This document shows, piece after piece, positions 8,623 to 18,700 of a DNA stretch of 64,000 bases. Position numbers and translations under genes: made by a program. The notes beneath the pieces are model-generated. The model did not search any database and was not told the DNA's origin. It worked only from the letters and a program-made list of their open reading frames with translations. The stretch is from contig NZ_AP017295.1 of assembly GCF_001548375.1 (NCBI RefSeq), positions 4,870,501-4,934,500 of the forward strand, written 5' to 3'. Origin of the DNA: Nostoc sp. NIES-3756 (GTDB taxonomy: Bacteria; Cyanobacteriota; Cyanobacteriia; Cyanobacteriales; Nostocaceae). How positions within the stretch are numbered: the stretch's first letter is position 1; each line of letters opens with the position of its first letter.

Positions 8623-9609
8623 ATGATTAAATTCCTTGAAGGAAAAGTAGCATTAGTCACAGGTGCAACAAGAGGTCTAGGTAAAGGAATTGCGATCGCA
8701 CTTGGTGAAGCAGGAGCAACTGTCTATATTACCGGACGTAGGTTGGATAATAGCTCAGGTTCTAGTGATGGTGTTGCAGGTAGTCTTAATGACACGAAAA
8801 TAGCTGTGGAAGAAGCTGGTGGTGTCTGTATTCCTGTGCAAGTAGACCACAGCAACGATGAGCAAGTGCGGTTACTTTTTGAGCGTATTCAAAATGAGCA
8901 AAATGGACAGCTTGACTTACTCGTTAACAATGCTTACGCCGGAGTTCAAGCGCTTACCGATGCTCAAGGAAAACCCTTTTGGGATAATGATCCAAGTCTT
9001 TGGGATGCTTGTAACAATGTAGGTTTGCGTAGCCACTATATTGCCAGTGTCTATGCTGCACAAATGATGACCAAACGCCAGCAGGGACTAATTTGTACAA
9101 TTTCCTCCTGGGGTGGGATGGCTTACTTATTTGGTGCAGCTTATGGTGCGGGTAAGTCGGGATGCGATCGCCTAGCTGCTGATATGGCGGTAGAATTACA
9201 ACCTTATAATGTTACTTCTGTGGGAATTTGGCCGGGTATTGTAGGGACTGAACTGTTTTCTCGTTTAGCCTCAGACGCAGGTAATCAAGAAACAACCGAC
9301 CAGAAAAATTCATTCTTCGCTGACCGTTACAACTGGGAAACACCCTTACTCACAGGAAGGGTAATAGCTAGACTAGCTGCTGAGAAAGATGTGATCAATC
9401 GTACAGGACGTATCCAAATTGTTGCGGAACTAGCTAAACAATACGGTCTTGTAGATCAAGATGGTAACTTACCCGTATCACTGCGCTCTCTACGTTTCCT
9501 ACTACCGTTAGCCATACCCGCCTTGAAAAAGCACTCATGGCTCATACCCGACCTGAAAGTCCCTTGGTCACTCTTATTACTAACTATACTAAAATCACCT
9601 AAAATTTAA
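8623..9609 (+). CDS. Short-chain dehydrogenase/reductase, DHRS1-like
   Basis: An NAD(P)-dependent oxidoreductase of 328 residues. It has the TGATRGLG cofactor motif near the N-terminus, a NNAYAG variant of the NNAG motif, and YGAGKSG for the catalytic Tyr-x-x-x-Lys. Length and the motif ISSWGG resemble DHRS1-type SDRs. The substrate is unknown. It is first of three co-directional genes (SDR, SDR, flavin monooxygenase), which suggests a small oxidation pathway. C-terminal hydrophobic residues (PWSLLLLTILK) may be a membrane-associated tail. Confidence 0.9.
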   Translation: MIKFLEGKVALVTGATRGLGKGIAIALGEAGATVYITGRRLDNSSGSSDGVAGSLNDTKIAVEEAGGVCIPVQVDHSNDEQVRLLFERIQNEQNGQLDLLVNNAYAGVQALTDAQGKPFWDNDPSLWDACNNVGLRSHYIASVYAAQMMTKRQQGLICTISSWGGMAYLFGAAYGAGKSGCDRLAADMAVELQPYNVTSVGIWPGIVGTELFSRLASDAGNQETTDQKNSFFADRYNWETPLLTGRVIARLAAEKDVINRTGRIQIVAELAKQYGLVDQDGNLPVSLRSLRFLLPLAIPALKKHSWLIPDLKVPWSLLLLTILKSPKI

Positions 9610-9612
9610 CTT

Positions 9613-9654
9613 TGTTGACTGTTGACTATGGACTAATGACTAATGACCAATGAC
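9613..9654. repeat. Heptamer repeat array that supplies a start codon
   Basis: Six heptamers (tgttgac, tgttgac, tatggac, taatgac, taatgac, caatgac). The ATG of the following SDR gene (9650) lies in the last unit. No Shine-Dalgarno is visible. Confidence 0.8.
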
Positions 9655-10465
9655 TAACCTAAACAAAGCAGTTGTTTTAATTACTGGTGCATCTGGTGGG
9701 TTTGGACAGGAACTGACCCGACAGTTGTTAGCAGCTGGTAGCCGACTAATTTTAACAGATATCAATGAAGCTGTTTTGCGTGAGCGAGTTGCAGCAATTC
9801 AAAGTGAAGTGAAAACAGGTGAAGTCCTAGTCTGTCTAGGTAGCGACCTTTCTCATGCTCAAGGATGTGACACGCTTTATCATCAGGTGAAAGCCTTCGA
9901 TACCCCTATTGATATTTTGATTAACAATGCTGGTGTTGGCTTATTCGGAAGAATGGACGAAATTCCTCCAGAAAAATGGGAATATTTGATGCAGGTTAAT
10001 CTCCTGACACCGATGCGGTTAAGTTCCTTATTTGTAGCTGATATGGTTGAGCGGCGACAAGGTCATATTGTCAATATATCCTCCTTAGCGGGGTGGTGTG
10101 CGATCGCAGGCATGGCTCATTATAGTGCTAGTAAGTTTGGTTTACGTGGTTTCAGTGAAGGGCTGTTCAATGAAGTAAAAGACTACAATGTAAAAGTAAC
10201 AGCTGTTTACCCTTTCTTCAGCCGTACTCCGATTTTGCAGTCGGAACGTTTTGGAACTCTAGCTAAGACTTTTGCGGGTTTACCAGAACACTTGATTACT
10301 GACCCAGCTGATGTCATGCGTGCCACAATTCAAGGAATTATTAAAAATCAACTTCATGTATTTCCCGATCCAACTGCTAACAGGCTACATCTTCTCAAAC
10401 GCTATTTTCCGCCGTTAGTTGATTGGATCAATAGTCGCATGGGTAGGAGTATGAAAAATGGTTGA
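9650..10465 (+). CDS. Short-chain dehydrogenase/reductase
   Basis: A 271-residue classical SDR: TGASGGFG (NAD(P) binding), LINNAGVG, ISSLAG with the catalytic Ser, and YSASKFG with Tyr/Lys. The C-terminal region (ERFGTLAKTFAGLPEHLITDPADVMRATIQGI) resembles SDRs acting on lipophilic substrates. Its only possible start codon lies in a heptamer repeat with no ribosome binding site. The stop overlaps the next gene's first ATG (10458), which implies translational coupling with the monooxygenase. Confidence 0.92.
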   Translation: MTNLNKAVVLITGASGGFGQELTRQLLAAGSRLILTDINEAVLRERVAAIQSEVKTGEVLVCLGSDLSHAQGCDTLYHQVKAFDTPIDILINNAGVGLFGRMDEIPPEKWEYLMQVNLLTPMRLSSLFVADMVERRQGHIVNISSLAGWCAIAGMAHYSASKFGLRGFSEGLFNEVKDYNVKVTAVYPFFSRTPILQSERFGTLAKTFAGLPEHLITDPADVMRATIQGIIKNQLHVFPDPTANRLHLLKRYFPPLVDWINSRMGRSMKNG

Positions 10466-11834
10466 GGTGCTTAACTCTATTCAAGAACACAACAAATTGA
10501 ATACAATGCAAAAGCATTTAATTATTGGTGCTGGTTTTGTGGGATTGGGAATGGCGCAAGCACTTAAGGCTGCTGATATTCCCTACGACCAAGTGGATGC
10601 TAGCGATGATATTGGCGGAAATTGGTATCACGGCGTTTATGAAACCGCACATATCATTTCCTCTCGTAAAGTCACCCAGTTTACCCATTTTCCCATGCCG
10701 GAGAGTTATCCCGACTTCCCTAGCGCTCAAAATATGCGGGATTACTTAAACTCTTTCGCTGACCATTTTGATTTACGTCAGCATATTGAACTGAACAAAA
10801 AAGTTAGTTATTTACGTCCCATCGAAAACAATCTTTGGGAAGCCACATTTACCAATGGAGAACAACGCATCTATAAAGGCGTGTTAGTCTGCAATGGTCA
10901 TCACTGGTGCAAACGTTTTCCTAAATTTGAGGGACAATTTAACGGCGAGATTATCCATACCAAAGATTACAAACACCCTGATCAATTACGTGGTAAACGA
11001 GTTTTGGTAATTGGTGCTGGTAACTCAGCCTGTGATGTAGCCGCAGAAGCAGCGCGTGTAGCAACTAAATCTGTTTTGAGTATGCGCGAATCAGTGTGGT
11101 TCATCCCCAAGACTTTTGGTGGAGTACCTGTAAGCGATCGCGCTACAGGGGTGTTACCAGAATGGTATCAAAGATTAATGACTTATGTGTTAATTCGTCT
11201 CAGCTTTGGTAAGCACGAAGATTATGGTTTACCTAAACCCCAGCATCGGATTTTTGAGAAACACCCAACTGTCAATAGTGAGGTTCCCTACTACATCAAA
11301 CACGGACGCATCATTCCTAAACCTGGTGTAAGTCGCTTGGATGGTGAAGAAGTTGAATTTGTTGATGGGAGTCGAGAAGCAGTTGACCTCATTGTTTGCG
11401 GAACTGGTTATTATGTTTCCTATCCCTTCCTCCCCCCTGAACTTCAGCGCGTAGAAGGGTCAGTTGTCAAATGTTATGCAGGTTCGTTTTTAGATGATTA
11501 CAAAGGGATATATTTTATCGGTTGGTTCCAGCCACGAGGCGGAGTAGGATCGCTAATTGCTGCTTTAGGCCCCCTTTTCGCTCGTTATCTCCAACTCCAA
11601 GACGAAATTAATGTACCTCTGGGTTTAGTTTTCCAAGAAATGGGGGAGAAGTTACCACAAACTCATCTATTTGACCCTCAGCGAATTTTTCAGGGATTCA
11701 AGCAGGCTAATCTCTTATATGAGCAGTTAGTGAAAAAAGCTCATCAGGTTGATAGTAAATATCCTGATTTTAGTAATCGCCAGCTTCCGCCAATACCTGC
11801 TAATAGGGAGTTGCAGTCAAAGGTAGTAATTTAG
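10458..11834 (+). CDS. Flavin-containing monooxygenase (FMO family)
   Basis: FAD- and NADPH-dependent oxygenase. It has an FAD motif (IIGAGFVGLGMAQAL, near residue 22), the FMO signature FxGxxxHxxxYK (FNGEIIHTKDYK) and a second Rossmann motif VIGAGNSACDVA for NADPH. It resembles the FMO/N-hydroxylating group more than classical Baeyer-Villiger enzymes. The frame opens at 10458, overlapping the SDR stop by 8 bases. ATG 10506 just before the FAD motif is an equally good start and would remove 16 residues. It ends 21 bp from the convergent kinase gene. The substrate is unknown. Confidence 0.9.
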   Translation: MVEVLNSIQEHNKLNTMQKHLIIGAGFVGLGMAQALKAADIPYDQVDASDDIGGNWYHGVYETAHIISSRKVTQFTHFPMPESYPDFPSAQNMRDYLNSFADHFDLRQHIELNKKVSYLRPIENNLWEATFTNGEQRIYKGVLVCNGHHWCKRFPKFEGQFNGEIIHTKDYKHPDQLRGKRVLVIGAGNSACDVAAEAARVATKSVLSMRESVWFIPKTFGGVPVSDRATGVLPEWYQRLMTYVLIRLSFGKHEDYGLPKPQHRIFEKHPTVNSEVPYYIKHGRIIPKPGVSRLDGEEVEFVDGSREAVDLIVCGTGYYVSYPFLPPELQRVEGSVVKCYAGSFLDDYKGIYFIGWFQPRGGVGSLIAALGPLFARYLQLQDEINVPLGLVFQEMGEKLPQTHLFDPQRIFQGFKQANLLYEQLVKKAHQVDSKYPDFSNRQLPPIPANRELQSKVVI

Positions 11835-11855
11835 ATTAGGCTGAAGATAGTTCAA

Positions 11856-13265
11856 CTATTTATGTGTGGGATGAGAAAACATCTTCAACAAATAGTTAGA
11901 ACGAACACCATTAAGTGTGTGAATATGAAAGGGTAACTGGATAGTGAAGGTGCTACCTTTACCCAATTCACTTTGTACATCTATAATGCCGTGATGTGCT
12001 TGAGTTATAGCCTGAACAATAGCTAATCCTAAACCAGAACCACCAGTTTGACGAGAGCGATCGCTACTGACTCGATAAAAGCGGTCAAAAATTCGCGTTA
12101 GTTCGTGTTTGGAGATACCAATGCCTGTATCTTGGACTTTAATTACAGCATAATGCTCACTGCGTTCTAAAAAAACAGTGATACCTCCACTGGGTGTATA
12201 CTGAATGGCATTGACAATTAAATTAGCAACCAATCGGTAAAGCTGGTCAGAATTACCTACAATATTTACAGGCTCATTTAGTTGAATTGAAGATTTGAGC
12301 TTAATCCCTGCTGCGATCGCCATTGCCTCAAATTCTTCAACTAAATCATCAACAATATCATTGAGACAGCAAATTTCCCATTGTAACTTTTGGGACTGTC
12401 TATCTAATCTTGCTAACATCAACAAGTCACCAACTAAAGCTGTGAGACGCTGATTTTGACGCTGTATAGTTTGCAAAATATCTCGTGTTTCTTGCAGGTC
12501 TATTTCTGGCATTAAAAGTGCTGATTCTACTGTTGCACCTGTTGCCGCTAGAGGTGTTCGTAATTCATGGGCTGCATCAGCTGTAAACTGTTGAATTTGT
12601 CGGTAGGATTGATAAATTGGCTGCATAGCTAATCCCGATAGCCACCAACTAGCACCTGCAATCATCGCCATTGCTACTAGCAGTCCTAATACCAAAATTA
12701 CTTTGACACTATCTAAGTAATGATTAAACTCCTCAAGGCTCCGCCCAACCTGCATATAGCCCCAATCTTGATTATCATGAGTATGCAGGGATAGAGTGAT
12801 TTGATGGTAATCTTTGCCTTTTGCGTCTTTCAGAAATTGCCAAGTTTTTTGATTGAAAATCTCTGGTAGCCCATCTGGATAAGAACCAGCATTAGCAATT
12901 AATCTGCCTGAAGTATCAAAGAAACGTATATAGTAACTATTCTTAGTAGTAATGCCTAAAATATGGCGCTGAGAATTAGATTGTTGTTGAGTACAATTGA
13001 CACTTTGACTACCGCAGTTATCTATATTGGGAAATAACTTACTTGCAAAAGGTTCTAAACGTCCAGGCTCTTGTAGTTTGAGTTCAATACTATCATGCAG
13101 TGTTCCCGCTACAGACTCAATTTCACTATCTAAAGCAACTACATGAGCATGGAATACTGCTTGATAAAAACTAAAAGCACATAAGCTTAAAATTAAACCC
13201 ATGACAATGGCATAATATAAAGCCAAACGTACACGAGTAAGCCGAAATAATTTATTTTGATTCAT
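11856..13265 (-). CDS. rppB: Sensor histidine kinase, RppB-like
   Basis: A 469-residue membrane kinase. TM1 is about 12-34, a periplasmic sensor region about 35-188, TM2 about 189-211, HisKA with DAAHELRTPLA (H233), then an HATPase with N, G1 (DTGIGI), F and G2 (GSGLGLAI) boxes. It pairs with the regulator 13252-13956; the reading frames overlap by 14 bases. The homologues RppAB/NrsRS respond to redox or nickel in Synechocystis (established for that species). Position at the end of a metal-efflux operon suggests it senses the exported metal; this is inference. Confidence 0.88.
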   Translation of the reverse strand: MNQNKLFRLTRVRLALYYAIVMGLILSLCAFSFYQAVFHAHVVALDSEIESVAGTLHDSIELKLQEPGRLEPFASKLFPNIDNCGSQSVNCTQQQSNSQRHILGITTKNSYYIRFFDTSGRLIANAGSYPDGLPEIFNQKTWQFLKDAKGKDYHQITLSLHTHDNQDWGYMQVGRSLEEFNHYLDSVKVILVLGLLVAMAMIAGASWWLSGLAMQPIYQSYRQIQQFTADAAHELRTPLAATGATVESALLMPEIDLQETRDILQTIQRQNQRLTALVGDLLMLARLDRQSQKLQWEICCLNDIVDDLVEEFEAMAIAAGIKLKSSIQLNEPVNIVGNSDQLYRLVANLIVNAIQYTPSGGITVFLERSEHYAVIKVQDTGIGISKHELTRIFDRFYRVSSDRSRQTGGSGLGLAIVQAITQAHHGIIDVQSELGKGSTFTIQLPFHIHTLNGVRSNYLLKMFSHPTHK

Positions 13266-13956
13266 TATTCAGGTTCAGACGATAGCCCATACCGTGTAGA
13301 GTTTCAATCAAGTTAGGACATTCGCTATTAATGAGTTTGCGGCGTAACAAGCGGATTTGTGCCGCCACTACATTGCTACTTGATTCTGCGTTAACTTCCC
13401 AAATTTGATTGCGAATTTGTTCAGTAGTAATAATTTGGTTGGGATGCTTGAAAAAATATTCTAAAAGTTGAAATTCTTTGTTAGTTAAAGGAATATTTTG
13501 TTGTTCTCCTGTAGTAGCTTGTCTGATAACTTTACTATTACCATAATCGAGAGTTAAGTTACCAACAGTCAATTGTTGGGGTTGGAAGTGGGGGGAGCGA
13601 CGCTGCAAAGCTCGTAATCTTGCTAACAATTCCATCATGCCAAAAGGCTTGACTAAATAGTCATCTGCACCTGCATCTAAGCCTGTAACTCTATCTTCCA
13701 TTCTATCTTTAGCAGTGAGCATCAAGATAGGTAAAGGATTGCCTTTGTAACGCAGCCTTTTACATAATTCTAAACCAGTAATTTTCGGCAACATCCAATC
13801 GAGAATTGCTACTGTATATTGCGCTGGGCTATTTTCTAGATATATCCATGCTTCATCACCATCCATCACCCAATCAACTAAATATTTTTGTTGCTGTAAG
13901 GTTCGCTTAATCGCTGCTCCTAAGTCTGGTTCATCTTCAACTAATAGCACCCTCAT
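13252..13956 (-). CDS. rppA: OmpR-family response regulator, RppA-like
   Basis: A 234-residue regulator: receiver domain 1-120 with phospho-acceptor D53 and K103, then a winged-helix DNA-binding domain (LTNKEFQLLEYF...NVVAAQIRLLRRKL...LHGMGYRL). AAGGAGG stands 11 bases before the ATG, right behind the stop of the His-rich lipoprotein gene, so it is read in the same mRNA. It probably controls the upstream efflux genes. The specific ligand is not evident from sequence. Confidence 0.9.
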   Translation of the reverse strand: MRVLLVEDEPDLGAAIKRTLQQQKYLVDWVMDGDEAWIYLENSPAQYTVAILDWMLPKITGLELCKRLRYKGNPLPILMLTAKDRMEDRVTGLDAGADDYLVKPFGMMELLARLRALQRRSPHFQPQQLTVGNLTLDYGNSKVIRQATTGEQQNIPLTNKEFQLLEYFFKHPNQIITTEQIRNQIWEVNAESSSNVVAAQIRLLRRKLINSECPNLIETLHGMGYRLNLNNESK

Positions 13957-13977
13957 ATAATAATTACCCTCCTTTGC

Positions 13978-14907
13978 TCATTGCACATTTACCCAGAAAT
14001 CACTAGTAATAATCTTGCCATTACGATTGAACTGCCCCCACATTTTATATTTTCCTGGTTTTGGGAAACTGGTGATAAAATGAATTTCGTGATCTGGAGT
14101 ATTCTTCATAGCATGAGCATGAATATAGTCTGCTTTTGTTAATGGAGAAGATTGTTTAATAATAACTAAATGTCCTTTTTCTCCCAAATAAGGTTTTAAA
14201 TCTGTGATTGAGTTCTTACTGACAGCATCTTTTAGGTTGAAAATTAAATGTACTTCTTGCCCAACTTTAATTGTGGATTGAGAAGATGTGAGAGTAATTT
14301 GAGTATTATTAATGATTTTAGTAGTGGATAAATCAATTTTAGCTTTAGCTGGTGATTGACCAGGAACTTGTGCTTTCAAAACGGAAACTTGCTCTGCCTT
14401 TCCTGCAACTTTGTAATCACTGAAAAGAGTGTAATTACCAGGATAAGGAAAGTTATTTTGCACTTCAAAACGTCCTTTACCTTTATATGCTGGATGAATA
14501 TGTTGAAAGGATTGTAAATCATCACTAACAACAATCAAGTGCATTAGTTCTTGTTGAAATCTGTCAAAATTAGCAATGTGTTGACCATTTTTGTCTTTAA
14601 TTTCAATTACTAGCGGTACAGCAGTTTTAGCAGTGATTTTGCTGGGTAGGGTAAGCTTTGCATTAGCGTTAGCAGGTTCTAATTGGGAATGCCCATCATG
14701 AGAATTTTCTCTATTATGACCGCCATGATGATGCTCGTTCTCACTTGTTGTGTGGGAATCATTAATGTTGTGATTATTATGATGATTCGCATCACTTATA
14801 TTATTGAGATTATTATCTATAATTTTGTCAGATTTTACTTGTGAAATACAACTTTGAGTGATGAGCAGAGTTGAAGCGATCGCCAGTGTACTAAATAAAC
14901 TTTTCAT
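13978..14907 (-). CDS. His-rich lipoprotein, probable periplasmic metal binder
   Basis: From ATG 14907 (the frame extends to 14985) the protein is 309 residues, with a lipoprotein signal ending LLITQSC. A His/Asn-rich stretch (NHHNNHNIN..., EHHHGGH) follows directly, typical of metal capture. Then come two similar beta domains, each with the pattern HIHP or HAHAM near a PGxYxxxxDYK or PGKYKMWGQF end. It lies between the efflux pump and the two-component genes, so a role as a metal chaperone or buffer is inferred. The family has no name that I recognise. Confidence 0.8.
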   Translation of the reverse strand: MKSLFSTLAIASTLLITQSCISQVKSDKIIDNNLNNISDANHHNNHNINDSHTTSENEHHHGGHNRENSHDGHSQLEPANANAKLTLPSKITAKTAVPLVIEIKDKNGQHIANFDRFQQELMHLIVVSDDLQSFQHIHPAYKGKGRFEVQNNFPYPGNYTLFSDYKVAGKAEQVSVLKAQVPGQSPAKAKIDLSTTKIINNTQITLTSSQSTIKVGQEVHLIFNLKDAVSKNSITDLKPYLGEKGHLVIIKQSSPLTKADYIHAHAMKNTPDHEIHFITSFPKPGKYKMWGQFNRNGKIITSDFWVNVQ

Positions 14908-14947
14908 ATGTGTAGTAATGAATAGATTAACAGATAGAAAATTGAAG

Positions 14948-15451
14948 TTAACGATTAAAGTTAAAACGTCCGGTTGCTTGTTCACCTTTAATATTGGCGG
15001 TAACTTTTACTTGATACTGACCAGATACTTTTTCATTTAATAGAGCAGTATAGTGTTTATCTTTAGCAGCATAAGTAAAAGGAATTGTTGTTTGTTTTCC
15101 ATCAGGTAGCTGAACGTGAGCAGTTACTTTAGCATTAGCTACTGCTTCATGATTATCGCCTGTGAACAAATATAAATCCATGTGAGTGCCATTTGCTTCT
15201 TTCTCCGGCACAAATTCTAAATGATAGCTTCCTGTTTCTACAACTTGACCACCTTTAGATGCACCATGTCCACTATCTGCTTTAGTAGTAGGTGAAGCGG
15301 AAACTGGGGTTTGGTTAGTTGAAGTAGAAACAACGGGACTATTTCCTGTATTAGCTGCTTGATTATTCTTACTGCAAGCACCTAGAAATAATAATCCTAC
15401 ACTTCCAAGAAGAATCAAGCTAGATTTAAGCGATTTCATTGGTTTATTCAT
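14948..15451 (-). CDS. Lipoprotein linked to metal efflux operon
   Basis: Start at 15451 (MNKPMKSLKSS); the open frame reaches 15538. Lipobox LFLGAC, then a Ser/Thr-rich linker and a beta domain of about 100 residues (GSYHLEFVPEKEANGTHMDLYLFTGDNHEAVANAKVTAHVQLPDG). This resembles the small FixH/CusF-neighbour type of periplasmic proteins. No enzymatic motif. It follows the RND pump (257-bp gap with a ctctgcgtcactctgcg repeat) and precedes the His-rich lipoprotein by 40 bp. Role inferred from context: accessory for metal export. Confidence 0.75.
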   Translation of the reverse strand: MNKPMKSLKSSLILLGSVGLLFLGACSKNNQAANTGNSPVVSTSTNQTPVSASPTTKADSGHGASKGGQVVETGSYHLEFVPEKEANGTHMDLYLFTGDNHEAVANAKVTAHVQLPDGKQTTIPFTYAAKDKHYTALLNEKVSGQYQVKVTANIKGEQATGRFNFNR

Positions 15452-15708
15452 TATTGAAAGGACAATCACTACAATCTTTATAGAAATAGCTACTTTATTT
15501 ATATAGCGTTTCCTAACCTGCTGAGGTACTGAGTACATAGTTAAAAAATTAGTAAAACCTCTGCGTCACTTTGCGATTTACTCTGCGTCACTCTGCGTTT
15601 AAAAACACTAATTTTGTACCTCACTTAACGGGTAATCACTATAAGTTATGTATCTAATATCCCAAATTAAAATGAAATTAGGATGAAATTTATCAATTTT
15701 TTGCGTAT

Positions 15709-18700
15709 TTACATATGGAGTAAAAATTTATCTTCTTTATCTTGATTCTCAGTATTATCTGGAAATAAATGTTTACCAAACTTTGCATATAAAGCAGGTA
15801 AAACCACCAAAGTTATCGCTGTGGAAGTAAATAAACCACCAAACACCACAATGGAAAGTGGCTGCAAAAGCTCTTGTCCTGGGCCGCCTTGTAATACCAT
15901 TGGCGCTAGACCCAAAGCAGAAGTCAAAGCGGTCATTAAAATAGCATTGAGCCTTTCCATTGAACCTTTAACAATTACTTCTTTTAAAGGCATTCCTTGA
16001 GCAAATTTACTATTATAGTTATCCACTAATAACAAGCCATTGCGAGTTGCAACACCAAACAGGGAAACAAACCCCACTAAAGAGGCTACAGAAATAACTC
16101 CTCCAGTCAAGGCTACAGCAATTACACCCCCTACCAAACCAATTGGTAAATTAATCATAATCATGATAGTAGAAGGTATCGATTTTACAGAAAGATACAT
16201 GAGGACTGTAATCGCTAAAAATGCGATCGCACTAAATACCAAAATATTCTGAGTAGCACGCTCTTCTGCTGCAAATTGCCCCGCGTATTGAATAAAATAA
16301 CCCGTCGGAACTTGGACATTGCTTTTAACTTTGGCTTCAATCTCATTCACAATTGAGCGTAAGTCTCTACCTTTGGCATTAGCTGATACTACAATTAAAC
16401 GAGAAACATTTTCTCTATTAATGGTATTGGGGCCTGTACCGTTGTCAATTATTGCCACATTGCCTAAAGGAATTTTTTGCCCATTAGGAGTATCAATTAA
16501 TAAATCACGAATATTAGCTAAATTTTGCCGCGCTTCTGGCTTTAACCAAACTAAAAGGTCAAAAGATTGTTGATTTTCTAAAACCTGAGACACTACTTGA
16601 CCGTTGAGTGCAGTTTCAATAACACTAGAAATATCTCCGACTGAAAGACCATAACGACTAGCCGCATCCCTATCAAATTTTATTTGAATTTGTGGTATGG
16701 GAATTTGTGGTTCTAGCAATAAATCGACAACACCATCAATGGTTTTCATCTGTGCTTCCACTTGTTCACCAATTTGACGCAGTTGTGCTAAGTCTGAACC
16801 AAAAATTTTCACTGCGATCGCACTTCTAACTCCCGATAAAACCTCATCCATGCGGTGGGAGATGAAACCACCAACATTCGGTGCTGCTCCCGGTATTTTA
16901 TCAAACTCCTGCCGCAGCTTTTCTAAAGTTTTCTGGCGGTCTTTCATCCCCTCCTGACTTAGTTCAATATCAACGTGAGCAATATTCACCCCAGCCGCAT
17001 CCGCATCACCTTCAGCGCGTCCGGCGCGTGTTTGGATAAATTTGAAGCGTTTGTCATTTTTCAGCGCATCTTCTACCACATAACCTGCTTTGGTGGTAGC
17101 TTCGAGAGACACACCAGGATATAAGGTTAAGGTGTTTACCATTGTTTGCTCTTGGAACTCTGGTAAAAACGCTCTGCCAAATGAAGGAATAACTGCGATC
17201 GCCGCTACCGTTAAAGCTAATACAACACCAATAATTAGTAAAGAGTTGCGAAAAGAAAAGTTAAGACAGTAACTATAAATTGTTTTACATAATCTCGCCA
17301 ACAAAGGCTCTCGTTTTGTCACCTTAACGTTAGGTAATAAAATTGCACACAAAGCCGGAGAAACTAACAGTGACTCTAAACTAGAAATTACAACTACTAC
17401 TAAATAAGCAATTCCCATTGGTGTAAAAATTCTACCTTCTACACCGGGTAAAGTAAAAATTGGGGAGAAAACTATAATGCCTATAATTGTTGCACCTATT
17501 AGAGACTCTCTAACTTCTTCCGAACCTGCAAATATAACTTCTAATGGCGGTGCTGGGTTAGGAGAAGTTTTATTTTCCCGCAACCGACGATAAGTATTTT
17601 CACCATAAACAATAGCATCATCTATTGCCGTACCAATCGCTACTGCTAAACCGCCCAAAGTCATTGTATTTAGCCCTATTCCTAACCAAGAAAGGGCTAA
17701 TAATCCAAACAGTAAAGTTAAGAAAAAATCAAGTAAACATACAGCTAGAGTTCGCCAATTCATTAAGAAGGGAATGAGAATTATTGCGGCGATGATACTA
17801 CCTTGAATTAATGATGAGCGGACATTTTGTACTGATGAATCAATGTAACTATCTTGGCGGAATGTGGTAGTAACTTTAATTCCCGGTGGTAAAGCAGCTT
17901 TGATTGACTGCATCGCTGCTTCTACCGCACGGGAAACAGTGGGAGTATCCGCAAGCGGCTGTTTGTTCACCATTAATATAATCGCTGGTTTACCATTAAA
18001 ACTGCCATCACCCCGCTTAATTGCACCGCCAATTTTGACTTCGGCTACATCTTGCAGCCTTATAGGTACTCCATTACGTGCAGTGATAGTTGATTTTTGT
18101 AAATCTTCTATTGATTCAATTCGTCCGATACCGCGAATTAATTTTTCTGTATCTGCTGTAATTAAATAACCACCAGGAGCGTTACCGTTAGCGGATTTTG
18201 TAGCGTTTGTAACTTGCTCTAAAGAAACATTAAAAGCTGCTAATTTTCCTGGATCAACTAAAACTTGATATTGCCGAGCATCACCACCAAAAACTATGAC
18301 TTGGCTCACGCCTGGAATAGCTAAAAGGCGATTTGTAACTTGCCAATCAACAATTCTTCGGGCTTCCATCAAGTCGATATTATTGTCTGACTCGACTGTA
18401 AAAGCATATTGAACAACTAAACCAACAGGAGAAGTAGTAGGAGAAATTTGCGGCGTTTCCACTCCTGGTGGAAGTTTACTTGTGGCTTGTTGTAGTCGTT
18501 CAGTTACTAGCTGACGCGCTTGATAAATTTCCGTTCCCCAGTTAAATACTACTCTCACAGCAGAAATTCCCGCCGCCGAGGATGAGCGGACTGCGGTTAC
18601 TCCTGGTGTCCCATTAATTGCACTTTCGATTGGTAAAGTTACTAAAGATTCAACTTCTTCTGGTGCAAGTCCTGGTGCTTCGGTTTGAATTTCTACTTGT

